From Limimaricola variabilis (lineage in GTDB: Bacteria; Pseudomonadota; Alphaproteobacteria; Rhodobacterales; Rhodobacteraceae), in NCBI RefSeq assembly GCF_014195545.1, contig NZ_JACIBX010000011.1:32676-96675 (forward strand): a stretch of DNA of 64,000 nt. The letters run 5' to 3'. Shown one piece after another: positions 56,533-63,296 of this stretch. The number at the start of each line of letters is the position of its first letter. Within the stretch, counting starts at the first letter, position 1. Both the position numbers and the translations under genes were made by a program. The notes under the pieces were generated by a model. That model made no database searches. It was given only the letters and a program-made list of their open reading frames with translations, and was not told the DNA's origin.

Positions 56533-56566
56533 GAGGGGGGCGACCGCGAGGTGCGCCCTCTTTCTC
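56533..56566 (+). terminator. Imperfect terminator after pheT
   Basis: GAGGG..GCG at 56533-56542 pairs with CGCCCTC at 56554-56560, with a bulge of about three bases, and TTTCTC follows. Confidence 0.45.
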
Positions 56567-56613
56567 ATCCGTGGCCGTCATGCCGCGCCCTTATCGGGCT
56601 TTCGCGCCGATCG

Positions 56614-56643
56614 GTGACGCATCGCGACCGGCTGCGTTAGCTA
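56614..56643 (+). promoter_or_regulatory. Possible promoter of mscL
   Basis: GTGACG at 56614-56619 and TAGCTA at 56638-56643 are 18 bases apart, ending 27 bases before the mscL ATG. The TAGCTAGGG string also occurs upstream of the next gene. Confidence 0.35.
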
Positions 56644-56670
56644 GGGGATCGAACCGGACAGGAGACACCG

Positions 56671-57108
56671 ATGATCAAGGAATTCCGCAACTTCATCGCC
56701 AAGGGCAACGTGATGGACCTCGCGGTCGGCATCATCATCGGCGCCGCCTTCACCGCCATCGTCCAGAGCCTCGTGCATGACCTGATCAACCCGGTGATCG
56801 GGCTGATCCTCGGCGGCATCGACTTCACCTCGATGTATGTCGTGCTGTCGGGCGACGTGCCTCCGGGCAGCTCTCTCGAGGTCGCGCGCGAGAGCGGGGC
56901 CGCGGTCTTCGCCTATGGCGCCTTCCTGACGGCGGTCATCAACTTCCTGATCATCGCCTGGGTGGTGTTCCTGCTGGTCAAGGGCGTGAACCGGATCAAG
57001 GACGCCGCCGTCGAGAAGGGCGAGCCTGTGCCCGCCGCGCCGAAAGGCCCGACGCAGGAGGAGCTGCTGACCGACATCCGCGATCTGCTCAAGACAAGAG
57101 AGATATGA
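56671..57108 (+). CDS. mscL: Large-conductance mechanosensitive channel
   Basis: A 145-residue inner-membrane channel that opens under hypo-osmotic stress. The N-terminal helix [24 protein letters not shown] and TM1 gate, the periplasmic loop, TM2 ([23 protein letters not shown]) and the C-terminal helix ([12 protein letters not shown]) are all in place. Length is typical (about 135-150). AGGAGA precedes the ATG. Confidence 0.96.
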   Translation: MIKEFRNFIAKGNVMDLAVGIIIGAAFTAIVQSLVHDLINPVIGLILGGIDFTSMYVVLSGDVPPGSSLEVARESGAAVFAYGAFLTAVINFLIIAWVVFLLVKGVNRIKDAAVEKGEPVPAAPKGPTQEELLTDIRDLLKTREI

Positions 57109-57141
57109 GGCGCGGCGCAGTTTATGTGCGCGGATGCGGAG

Positions 57142-57173
57142 TTCACCTCGTGGCTGTGCGCCCCTAGCTAGGG
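57142..57173 (+). promoter_or_regulatory. Possible promoter/operator of the azoreductase-like gene with a perfect palindrome
   Basis: TTCACC at 57142-57147 and TAGCTA at 57165-57170 are 17 bases apart. The -10 lies inside the perfect 12-base palindrome CCCTAGCTAGGG (57162-57173), 26 bases before the start. Confidence 0.35.
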
Positions 57174-57199
57174 TGCATCTCCAATCGAGGACGAATTCC

Positions 57200-57733
57200 A
57201 TGACCATCCTGCATATCGACAGCTCCATTCTCGGCGAGAATTCGGTCTCGCGTGATCTCACCGCGGCCATCGTCGCCGAGCTGACCTCCAAGTCCGACGA
57301 GACCGTGCTGCGCCGCGACCTCGCCGATCCCGAGACCGAGGCCGCCTTCGACGGCGACCCGGTCGAGCAGCTGATGGCGGCCGACACGCTGGTCATCGGC
57401 GCGCCGATGTACAACTTCGCGATTCCGCACCAGCTCAAGGCCTGGATCGATTCGGTCGCCGTCGCCGGCAAGACCTTCCAGTACACTGCCGAGGGCCCGC
57501 AGGGCCTCGCCGGCGGGCGCCGTGCCATCGTGGTCTATGCCTCGGGTGGCGTGCATGACGGGGCCACCGACTTCGTCGAGCCCTACCTGCGGCAGGTTCT
57601 CGGCTTCATCGGCATCTCCGACGTGACGGTGCTGCGGGTCGAGGGAGTGGCGATCTCGCCCGAGGCGCGCGCCAAAGCGATCAACGACGCCCGGGCCAAG
57701 GTGCCCGCGATCGCGCAGAAGATCGCTGCCTGA
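57200..57733 (+). CDS. FMN-dependent NADH:azoreductase/quinone reductase-like protein
   Basis: A 177-residue flavodoxin-fold protein of the AzoR type, which reduces quinones and azo compounds by two electrons using NADH and FMN. Signatures are ILHIDSSILGENSVSRDL at the phosphate loop, DTLVIGAPMYNFAIPHQLKAWIDSV (FMN contacts) and KTFQYTAEGPQGLAGGRRAIVV. It is slightly shorter than the usual ~200 residues because loops are trimmed. The ATG at 57200 is used. Its regulator is unknown. Confidence 0.88.
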   Translation: MTILHIDSSILGENSVSRDLTAAIVAELTSKSDETVLRRDLADPETEAAFDGDPVEQLMAADTLVIGAPMYNFAIPHQLKAWIDSVAVAGKTFQYTAEGPQGLAGGRRAIVVYASGGVHDGATDFVEPYLRQVLGFIGISDVTVLRVEGVAISPEARAKAINDARAKVPAIAQKIAA

Positions 57734-57751
57734 TCTCGGGCTTCTTACGGC

Positions 57752-57780
57752 AAACGGCCGGCGCGATGCGCCGGCCGTTT
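57752..57780. terminator. Strong terminator between azoreductase-like and ferritin-like genes
   Basis: A perfect 13-bp stem, 57752-57764 with 57768-57780, closes a 3-base GAT loop. Three As open it and three Ts close it, so it can stop both convergent transcripts. Confidence 0.85.
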
Positions 57781-57796
57781 TCGTTCGTGCGGCGTC

Positions 57797-58249
57797 TCAG
57801 GCGGTTTTGGCGGCCTGATCCATCCAGTCCTTGTGCTTGCGCTCATCCGCGAGGCCGCGCTGGAACAGGGCCTTGTCGGTGGCGGGCACGGATTCGTTGT
57901 CGACCGCGTGCTGATAGGCGCTGATCGTGTCGATCTCGTTGGTGGCCATCGCCTTGAGGATCGCACCGTCGCCGCCGACCATGTCGGCGAGCTTGATCTT
58001 GCCGGTGGTCAGAAGCTGCTTCATGTCGCCTTCGCCGGGGACGTTGGCGCCGACGCGGCCGGCCAGTGCGGTGAGGTCCTGCAGGTGCCGCAGGTGGTCC
58101 TGCCGGAACTCCTCGACCTTGGCCTTGTGGGCGGGATTCTCGAGCCGCTCGATGGTGGTCTCGTAGGCGGCGATGGCGTCATGCTCGAGCAGGATGAAGT
58201 TCTCGACCAGCTTGGCCATGTCGCTCGACGTGCCGATGGTGGTAACCAT
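57797..58249 (-). CDS. Ferritin-like four-helix domain protein
   Basis: A 150-residue helical protein. The acidic and histidine positions fit a ferritin-like di-metal or DUF2383-type bundle: LLEHDAIAAYETTIERL (helix 1), FRQDHLRHLQDLTALAG (helix 2), MATNEIDTISAYQHAVDN (helix 3) and FQRGLADERKHKDWMDQAA (helix 4). An iron-storage or oxygen/peroxide role is possible but not shown. It lies between the terminator at 57752 and the ald region, and the divergent or convergent partners do not clarify its job. Confidence 0.78.
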   Translation of the reverse strand: MVTTIGTSSDMAKLVENFILLEHDAIAAYETTIERLENPAHKAKVEEFRQDHLRHLQDLTALAGRVGANVPGEGDMKQLLTTGKIKLADMVGGDGAILKAMATNEIDTISAYQHAVDNESVPATDKALFQRGLADERKHKDWMDQAAKTA

Positions 58250-58290
58250 TGTATCGTCCTCCGCATATGGGATTGCGGAGGGCAAACGAT

Positions 58291-58318
58291 TGCCGCACCG
58301 GAGCGTTCCGGTGCGGCA
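58291..58318 (-). terminator. Terminator after ald
   Basis: A perfect 12-bp stem, 58291-58302 with 58307-58318, and a GCGT loop lie just past the leftward ald stop. On the transcribed strand AATCGTTTG follows. It separates ald from the ferritin-like gene. Confidence 0.75.
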
Positions 58319-58325
58319 TCGCACC

Positions 58326-59444
58326 TCAGCGGCCGAGCGCCTGTGCCGCCGAGATCGCTTCGCGGCCGAGGCCTTCGCCCACGGCCAGGTTGGTGATCCG
58401 GCCCTGATGGACGTTGAGTCCCTCGGCGAGGTGCGGGTCGTCGAGGCAGGCCTGCTTCCAGCCCTTGCCAGCGATCGCCAGCACGAAGGGCATGGTCGCG
58501 TTGCCGAGCGCCAGCGTCGAGGTGCGGGCCACCGCGCCGGGCATGTTGGCGACGCAGTAATGCATGATGCCGTCGACCTCGTAGATCGGGTTCTCATGCG
58601 TGGTCGGCTTCGAGGTCTCGAAGCAGCCGCCTTGGTCGATGGCGACGTCGACGATCGCCGCGCCGGGCTTCATGGTCGAGAGCTGCTCGCGGGTGACCAG
58701 CTTGGGCGCGGCGGCGCCGGGGACCAGCACCGCGCCGATCACCATGTCGGCCTGGGTGACGGCATCGGCGGTGGCGCCGGCGGTGGCGTAGAGGGTGCGG
58801 AACTGGTCGCCGAAGACGTCGTCGAGATAGCGCATCCGCGGCAGCGACTTGTCGAGCACGGTAACCCGCGCGCCCATGCCGGCGGCGATCTTGGCGGCAT
58901 GGGTGCCGACCACGCCGCCGCCGATGACGACGACATTGGCCGGGTTCACGCCGGGCACGCCGCCCATCAGCACGCCGCGGCCGCCATTGGCCTTCTGCAG
59001 CGTCCAGGCGCCCATCTGGGGCGCGAGCCGACCGGCCACTTCCGACATCGGCGCCAGCAGCGGCAGGCCGCCATTGCGGTCGGTGACGGTCTCGTAGGCG
59101 ATGCAAGTGGCGCCCGAGTTCACCAGATCCTCGGTCTGTTCCGGATCGGGGGCGAGGTGGAGATAGGTGAAGAGAATCTGGCCCTCGCGCAGCATCCGGC
59201 GCTCGACGGCCTGCGGCTCCTTGACTTTCACGATCATCTCGGCGCTGGCGAAGATCTCTTCAGCGCTGTCGGCGATGGCGGCACCGGCGGCGCGGTAATC
59301 GTCGTCAGTGAACCCGGCACCAAGGCCGGCGCCGGCCTGCATGGTGACCTTGTGGCCTTGGCCCACCGCCTCGCGGGCGGCGTTGGGGGTCAGGCCCACG
59401 CGGAATTCCTGGGGCTTGATTTCGGTGGGGCATCCGATGTGCAT
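58326..59444 (-). CDS. ald: Alanine dehydrogenase
   Basis: A 372-residue NAD-dependent enzyme that interconverts L-alanine with pyruvate and ammonia. It begins MHIGCPTEIKPQEFRVGLTP. It has the substrate lysine in MIVKVKEPQ, the catalytic histidine in FTYLHLAPD, the NAD-binding VVIGGGVVGTHAAKIAAGMGA and the C-terminal DIAIDQGG-like VDVAIDQGGCFET. AGGAGG lies before the ATG. A divergent Lrp-type regulator 128 bases away suggests control by alanine, as for AldR-ald pairs. Confidence 0.96.
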   Translation of the reverse strand: MHIGCPTEIKPQEFRVGLTPNAAREAVGQGHKVTMQAGAGLGAGFTDDDYRAAGAAIADSAEEIFASAEMIVKVKEPQAVERRMLREGQILFTYLHLAPDPEQTEDLVNSGATCIAYETVTDRNGGLPLLAPMSEVAGRLAPQMGAWTLQKANGGRGVLMGGVPGVNPANVVVIGGGVVGTHAAKIAAGMGARVTVLDKSLPRMRYLDDVFGDQFRTLYATAGATADAVTQADMVIGAVLVPGAAAPKLVTREQLSTMKPGAAIVDVAIDQGGCFETSKPTTHENPIYEVDGIMHYCVANMPGAVARTSTLALGNATMPFVLAIAGKGWKQACLDDPHLAEGLNVHQGRITNLAVGEGLGREAISAAQALGR

Positions 59445-59502
59445 GACATGTCCTCCTGTCTTTCTCCCATGATGCGCCTGTTCGCACGCAATTGCTGACG
59501 AG

Positions 59503-59566
59503 TTCTTCGCTGGCTGAGCGGTGTTTTTCGAAGCTACTTGCGTCATGGTCGCTGATGTTCGAAGAA
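59503..59566. promoter_or_regulatory. Candidate Lrp-type binding sites between ald and its regulator
   Basis: TTCGAAG occurs at 59527-59533 and again at 59558-59564, exactly 31 bases apart (about three helical turns), and TTCTTCG lies at 59503-59509. The sites lie upstream of, or at, the regulator start, in the shared intergenic region. Assignment to the Lrp-family protein is inference. Confidence 0.4.
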
Positions 59567-59572
59567 TCGTGC

Positions 59573-60034
59573 ATGGATCAAATCGACCGCATAGACCGCG
59601 CCATCCTCGCCGCCCTGCAGGCGGATGGCCGGTTGTCGAATGCTCAGCTCTCCGAGCAGGTGAACCTCTCGCCTTCGGCCTGTCATCGCCGGGTGCGGGC
59701 GCTGGAGGCGGCCGGGTTGATCCGGGGCTATGTCGCGCTTCTCGATCCGCGCGGGCTCGGCCGGCCGGTCACGGTATTCGTGGAGATCACGCTGTCTGGG
59801 CAGGCCGACGAGCTGCTCGACGCCTTCGAGGCGGCGGTGGCGCGAATCCCAGACGTGCTGGAGTGCCACCTGATGGCAGGGACGGCGGATTACCTGCTCA
59901 AGGTGGTGGCGCGCGACAGCGAAGATTTCGCCCAGATCCACCGCCGCCATCTTGCCCGGTTGCCCGGCGTGCAGACCATGCAGTCGAGCTTCGCGCTCAG
60001 GACGGTGCGCCAGACCACGGCCCTGCCGATATGA
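59573..60034 (+). CDS. Lrp/AsnC family transcriptional regulator
   Basis: A 153-residue regulator. The N-terminal winged helix-turn-helix is clear (IDRAILAALQADGRLSNAQLSEQVNLSPSACHRRVRALEAAGLI in parts), followed by a RAM effector domain (VTVFVEITLSGQ, ECHLMAGTADYLLKVVARD, LPGVQTMQSSFALR). It is divergent from ald, so it is most likely an alanine-responsive activator of ald. The start MDQIDRIDR at 59573 is used. An ATG at 59555 is an alternative. Confidence 0.93.
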   Translation: MDQIDRIDRAILAALQADGRLSNAQLSEQVNLSPSACHRRVRALEAAGLIRGYVALLDPRGLGRPVTVFVEITLSGQADELLDAFEAAVARIPDVLECHLMAGTADYLLKVVARDSEDFAQIHRRHLARLPGVQTMQSSFALRTVRQTTALPI

Positions 60035-60035
60035 C

Positions 60036-60059
60036 GACGCCGCCCCGAGGGGCGGCGTC
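60036..60059. terminator. Hairpin between the Lrp regulator and the peroxiredoxin gene
   Basis: GACGCCGCCCC at 60036-60046 pairs with GGGGCGGCGTC at 60049-60059. The stem begins two bases after the regulator stop and lies 27 bases before the opposite stop. Confidence 0.65.
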
Positions 60060-60085
60060 ACCGGTGTAGCAGCAGCGGCGCCAGG

Positions 60086-60616
60086 TCAGGCGGCCCGCTT
60101 GGTGCCGCGGACCGGGTATTCGTTCTCGCGGATGAACTTCAGCCCGTTCAACAGCCCCTCGAGGTCGGGACGCGAGAAGGGTGCGTTCGAGATGTCTGTG
60201 ATATGTACCGTGCCCCGATCGTTGATCACGAAGACCGCGGGCTCGGCAAAGGGCCGGTCGGTCTCCTGCGCGGAACGCGGCTCGGAGACGTAGAGACCCA
60301 GCTCGTGCATCTGCGGCACGCTCAGGTCGAAGGCGACAGGCGCGCTGGTGCCGGTCTCGTCGGCGAAGGCGCGGGCCTTCTCCTCCGGATCGCCGGATAC
60401 CAGCAGCACGTCGATCCCGGCCTCGTGGAACTTGGGCAGCAGCCCTTCGAGGCCGGAGACGTATTTGTGGCAGATCGGGCAATGCTTGCCGCGATAGACC
60501 ACGATCATCTGCCAGTCGCGCCCCTTTTGCGGACGGCCCAGCGTGATCCCGCCGCCGCCGAGCAGCGGTAGGGTGATCTCGGGCAGGGTGGTGTCGGGGA
60601 CGGGTTTGCCGGTCAT
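60086..60616 (-). CDS. Peroxiredoxin-like (AhpC/TSA family) protein
   Basis: A 176-residue thioredoxin-fold protein. The active region VVYRGKHCPICHKYVSGLEGLL carries C46 and C49 (CxxC), rather than the single peroxidatic Cys of classical peroxiredoxins. FHEAGIDVLLVSGDPEEKARAF, SVPQMHELGLY and PAVFVINDRGTV are typical of the family. It may reduce peroxides or act as a thiol oxidoreductase. The start MTGKPVPDTTLP at 60616 is used; the extended frame upstream is not conserved-looking. Confidence 0.87.
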   Translation of the reverse strand: MTGKPVPDTTLPEITLPLLGGGGITLGRPQKGRDWQMIVVYRGKHCPICHKYVSGLEGLLPKFHEAGIDVLLVSGDPEEKARAFADETGTSAPVAFDLSVPQMHELGLYVSEPRSAQETDRPFAEPAVFVINDRGTVHITDISNAPFSRPDLEGLLNGLKFIRENEYPVRGTKRAA

Positions 60617-60701
60617 GAAGGCTCCTTCGCGTTGCGGTTCGGTCCACAACGCGCGAAGCCGCCTGCGGGTCGACGCGATCACGAGAAGGCGAAGTCGCGC
60701 C

Positions 60702-61028
60702 TCAGCCCGCCACCATCCTCTCGAGCACCAGCCCCGCGATGCTGCGGGCAAAGGGCGCCATGCCCCCCGGACCCGAGGCGCGATCCTTGAGATGGATCGT
60801 GATGTCCGGGCGGCGGCCGGCGATCACGCCGATCAGCTCGCCCCGGATTCGATCGTCGAGCCCGGCGCCGATCACCACGCAGGCGATGTTCGGCTCGGCG
60901 TCGAGCTGCCGCTCGACCTCGTCCCGGTCATGCGCGCCCAGCCATTCGACCGGCAGGTCGTCCAAGGCGCTCGACACGGTCTCGACCACGCCGGGCAGCC
61001 GCCCGACCAGCAGGATGACGGGTTTCAT
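60702..61028 (-). CDS. Small conserved-looking protein, unknown function
   Basis: A 108-residue alpha/beta protein starting MKPVILLVGRLPGVVETVSS. The strand-helix pattern (ILLVGRLPG, WLGAHDRDEVERQL, IACVVIGAGLDDRIRGELIG, DITIHLKDRASG) resembles a receiver- or flavodoxin-like half fold, without the conserved phospho-acceptor aspartate set. GGGAGGAGAGG lies before the ATG, which supports expression. It follows rpsU across a terminator and precedes the peroxiredoxin gene by about 85 bases. No family is recognised. Confidence 0.68.
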   Translation of the reverse strand: MKPVILLVGRLPGVVETVSSALDDLPVEWLGAHDRDEVERQLDAEPNIACVVIGAGLDDRIRGELIGVIAGRRPDITIHLKDRASGPGGMAPFARSIAGLVLERMVAG

Positions 61029-61093
61029 CCTCTCCTCCCTGTCCATGCGGTGCCATTCTACACCGAACCGTGGCGCGAGAGATGCAATGGACA

Positions 61094-61129
61094 AGAAAAA
61101 AACCCCCGGAGCCGTCGCCTCGGGGGTTT
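61094..61129 (-). terminator. Rho-independent terminator of rpsU
   Basis: On the minus strand AAACCCCCG pairs with CGGGGGTTT (61121-61129 with 61100-61108) and is followed by a run of about seven T, 25 bases past the rpsU stop. Confidence 0.85.
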
Positions 61130-61154
61130 CGCCGCTCAAAGGTGGCACGTGATC

Positions 61155-61361
61155 TCAGAGGAGACCTTCGCGCTGGGCCTTCTTGCGGGCGAGCTTGCGC
61201 TGACGGCGGATGGCCTCGGCCTTCTCGCGCGCCTTCTTCTCGGAGGGCTTCTCGAAATGCTGCTTGAGCTTCATCTCGCGGAACACACCCTCGCGCTGCA
61301 ACTTCTTCTTCAGAGCCCGGAGGGCCTGATCGACGTTGTTGTCGCGAACGCTAACCTGCAT
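61155..61361 (-). CDS. rpsU: 30S ribosomal protein S21
   Basis: A 68-residue basic ribosomal protein beginning [21 protein letters not shown] with the S21 pattern and a lysine/arginine-rich C-terminus ([21 protein letters not shown]). S21 helps the 30S subunit bind mRNA near the anti-Shine-Dalgarno. The upstream AAAGGTGG is a good ribosome-binding site. A textbook terminator follows. Confidence 0.95.
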   Translation of the reverse strand: MQVSVRDNNVDQALRALKKKLQREGVFREMKLKQHFEKPSEKKAREKAEAIRRQRKLARKKAQREGLL

Positions 61362-61465
61362 GTGGTTTTCACCACCTTTCTAAGCTGGAGTTTCAAGATT
61401 GCAGGAAGCGGCCGTATAGCAAAGCCCCGACAGCTTGTCTAGGCTGGGGCGGAAGGGAGACGCGC

Positions 61466-62188
61466 ATGAATCCATATACCGATGCGGACGGGACCACCCG
61501 CCCCGAGGATCCGCAGGTCGAACGGCTGCTCGACGCGATCCTGCCCCATGTCGCCTTCGACGGCTGGTCGGACACCGCGCTGCGCGCCGCCGCGCGCGAT
61601 GCCGACATGACCCTGCCGCAGGTCGCGGCGCTGTGCCCGCGGGGCGCGATCGATCTCGCTGTGGCGCTGCATGATCGCGGCGACCGGGCCATGGCCGAAA
61701 AGGTGCGCAGCGCCGAGCTGGGCGCGATGCGCTACCGCGACCGGGTGGCCTTCGCGCTGCGCGCGCGGATCGAGGCGGTGGCCGACAAGGAGGCGCTGCG
61801 CCGCGCCACCGCGCTCTTCGCCCTGCCGCAGCATGCGGCCGAGGGCGCGCGGCTGCTGTGGCGTACCGCCGATGCGATCTGGGTCGCGCTGGGTGACGCC
61901 TCGGACGACGTGAACTGGTACACCAAGCGGGCGACGCTGTCGGGCGTCTGGGCCTCCGTGGTGCTCTATTGGCTCGGCGATGACAGCCTCGACCACCAGG
62001 CGACCTGGGCCTTCATCGACCGGCGCATCGACGACGTGATGCGCATCGAAAGCGCCAAGGCCAAGGCCCGCGATTCGGTGCTGCTGCGCCCGGTGACCGG
62101 GGCGCTGTCGCTGCTGCTCTCGGGCGTGCACGCGCCGCATCGCAAGCCGCCGATGGATCTGCCCGGCCATTGGAGCACCCGCCGATGA
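61466..62188 (+). CDS. COQ9 family ubiquinone biosynthesis protein
   Basis: A 240-residue protein. The helical TetR-like fold of COQ9 is indicated by LLDAILPHVAFDGWSDTALRAAARDADM near 20-47 and WRTADAIWVALGDASDDVNWYTKRATLSGVWASVVLYWLGD in segments around 130-170. COQ9 binds lipids and presents ubiquinone precursors to COQ7. Its ATGA overlap couples it to the quinone oxidoreductase gene. It fits with ubiA and the polyprenyl synthase elsewhere in the window. Confidence 0.93.
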   Translation: MNPYTDADGTTRPEDPQVERLLDAILPHVAFDGWSDTALRAAARDADMTLPQVAALCPRGAIDLAVALHDRGDRAMAEKVRSAELGAMRYRDRVAFALRARIEAVADKEALRRATALFALPQHAAEGARLLWRTADAIWVALGDASDDVNWYTKRATLSGVWASVVLYWLGDDSLDHQATWAFIDRRIDDVMRIESAKAKARDSVLLRPVTGALSLLLSGVHAPHRKPPMDLPGHWSTRR

Positions 62189-63162
62189 GCATGCGCGCGG
62201 TCGAGATCGCCCGTCCCGGCGGGCCGGAAGTGCTGCGCGCGACGACGCGCCCGCGACCCGAGCCGAGGCATGGCGAAGTCGTCATCGACGTGGCCTATGC
62301 CGGGGTGAACCGCCCCGACGCGCTGCAGCGGGCCGGGCTCTACGCCCCGCCGCCCGAGGCCTCGGACCTGCCGGGGCTCGAGGTGGCCGGGCATGTGGCG
62401 GCGGTCGGCCCCGGCGTGACGGAATGGGCGGTGGGCGACGCGGTCTGCGCGCTGACCCCCGGCGGCGGCTATTCCGAGGCGGTGGCGACGCCCGCGCGCC
62501 ATTGCCTGCCGGTGCCGCGCGGCATGGACCTCAAGGAGGCGGCCTGCCTGCCAGAGACATTCTTCACCGTCTGGTCCAACGTTTTCATGCGCGGCGGCCT
62601 CAAAGGCGGCGAACGCTTTCTGGTGCATGGCGGCTCTTCCGGCATCGGCACCACGGCGATCCAGCTCGCCCGGCATTTCGGCGCACGGGTCTTCGCCACC
62701 GCCGGCTCGGCCGAGAAATGCGCCGCCTGCCAGAGGCTCGGGGCCGAGCGGGCGATCAACTACCGCGAGGCGGATTTCGTCGAGGTGCTGCGTGCCGAGG
62801 GCGGGGCGGACCTGATCCTCGACATGGTCGGCGGCGACTACGTCGCGCGAAACCTCAAGGCACTCGCCGATGACGGGCGGCTGGTGCAGATCGCCTTTCT
62901 GCAAGGGCCCAAGATGGAGCTGAACCTCGCGCCGTTGATGATGCGCAGGCTGACGCTCACCGGCTCGACGCTGCGGCCGCAATCCATCGCGGCCAAGGCC
63001 GCCATTGCCGACGAGCTGCGCGCCCATGTCTGGCCGCTGCTGGATGCAGGCCGCATCGGTCCGGTGATGGACAGCACCTATCCGCTGGCCGAGGCGGCGG
63101 CGGCGCATGCCCGGATGGAGAGCTCCGCGCATATCGGCAAGATCGTCCTCCAGATCGGCTGA
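62185..63162 (+). CDS. NAD(P)H-quinone oxidoreductase, zeta-crystallin type
   Basis: A 325-residue medium-chain dehydrogenase without structural zinc. The N-terminal GroES-like domain (VVIDVAYAGVNRPDALQRAGLY, GLEVAGHVAAVGPGV) is followed by the NADPH-binding VHGGSSGIGTTAIQLARHFGA and VFATAGSAEKCAAC. It belongs to the PIG3/QOR group that reduces quinones. The ATG at 62185 overlaps the COQ9 stop. A 134-base gap with a palindrome separates it from etfB. Confidence 0.92.
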   Translation: MSMRAVEIARPGGPEVLRATTRPRPEPRHGEVVIDVAYAGVNRPDALQRAGLYAPPPEASDLPGLEVAGHVAAVGPGVTEWAVGDAVCALTPGGGYSEAVATPARHCLPVPRGMDLKEAACLPETFFTVWSNVFMRGGLKGGERFLVHGGSSGIGTTAIQLARHFGARVFATAGSAEKCAACQRLGAERAINYREADFVEVLRAEGGADLILDMVGGDYVARNLKALADDGRLVQIAFLQGPKMELNLAPLMMRRLTLTGSTLRPQSIAAKAAIADELRAHVWPLLDAGRIGPVMDSTYPLAEAAAAHARMESSAHIGKIVLQIG

Positions 63163-63186
63163 GGGACGCTCCCTAGGCGGCAGGTT

Positions 63187-63208
63187 GACGTGCGCGTAAC
63201 GCGACGTC
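63187..63208 (+). promoter_or_regulatory. Imperfect palindrome upstream of etfB
   Basis: GACGT-g-CGCG at 63187-63196 and CGCG-ACGTC at 63200-63208 are inverted around TAA. The TTGACG at 63185-63190 could be a -35 box overlapping the palindrome, though no good -10 is seen. It may be an operator. Confidence 0.4.
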
Positions 63209-63296
63209 GCCCGGCCCCCAAGGGTCGGTTTCGCCTTGTTGCCGCCGAAAGACGCGCGCTACCAATCTCGCGAAGATCCGTAAGGAAAGGGTGATC

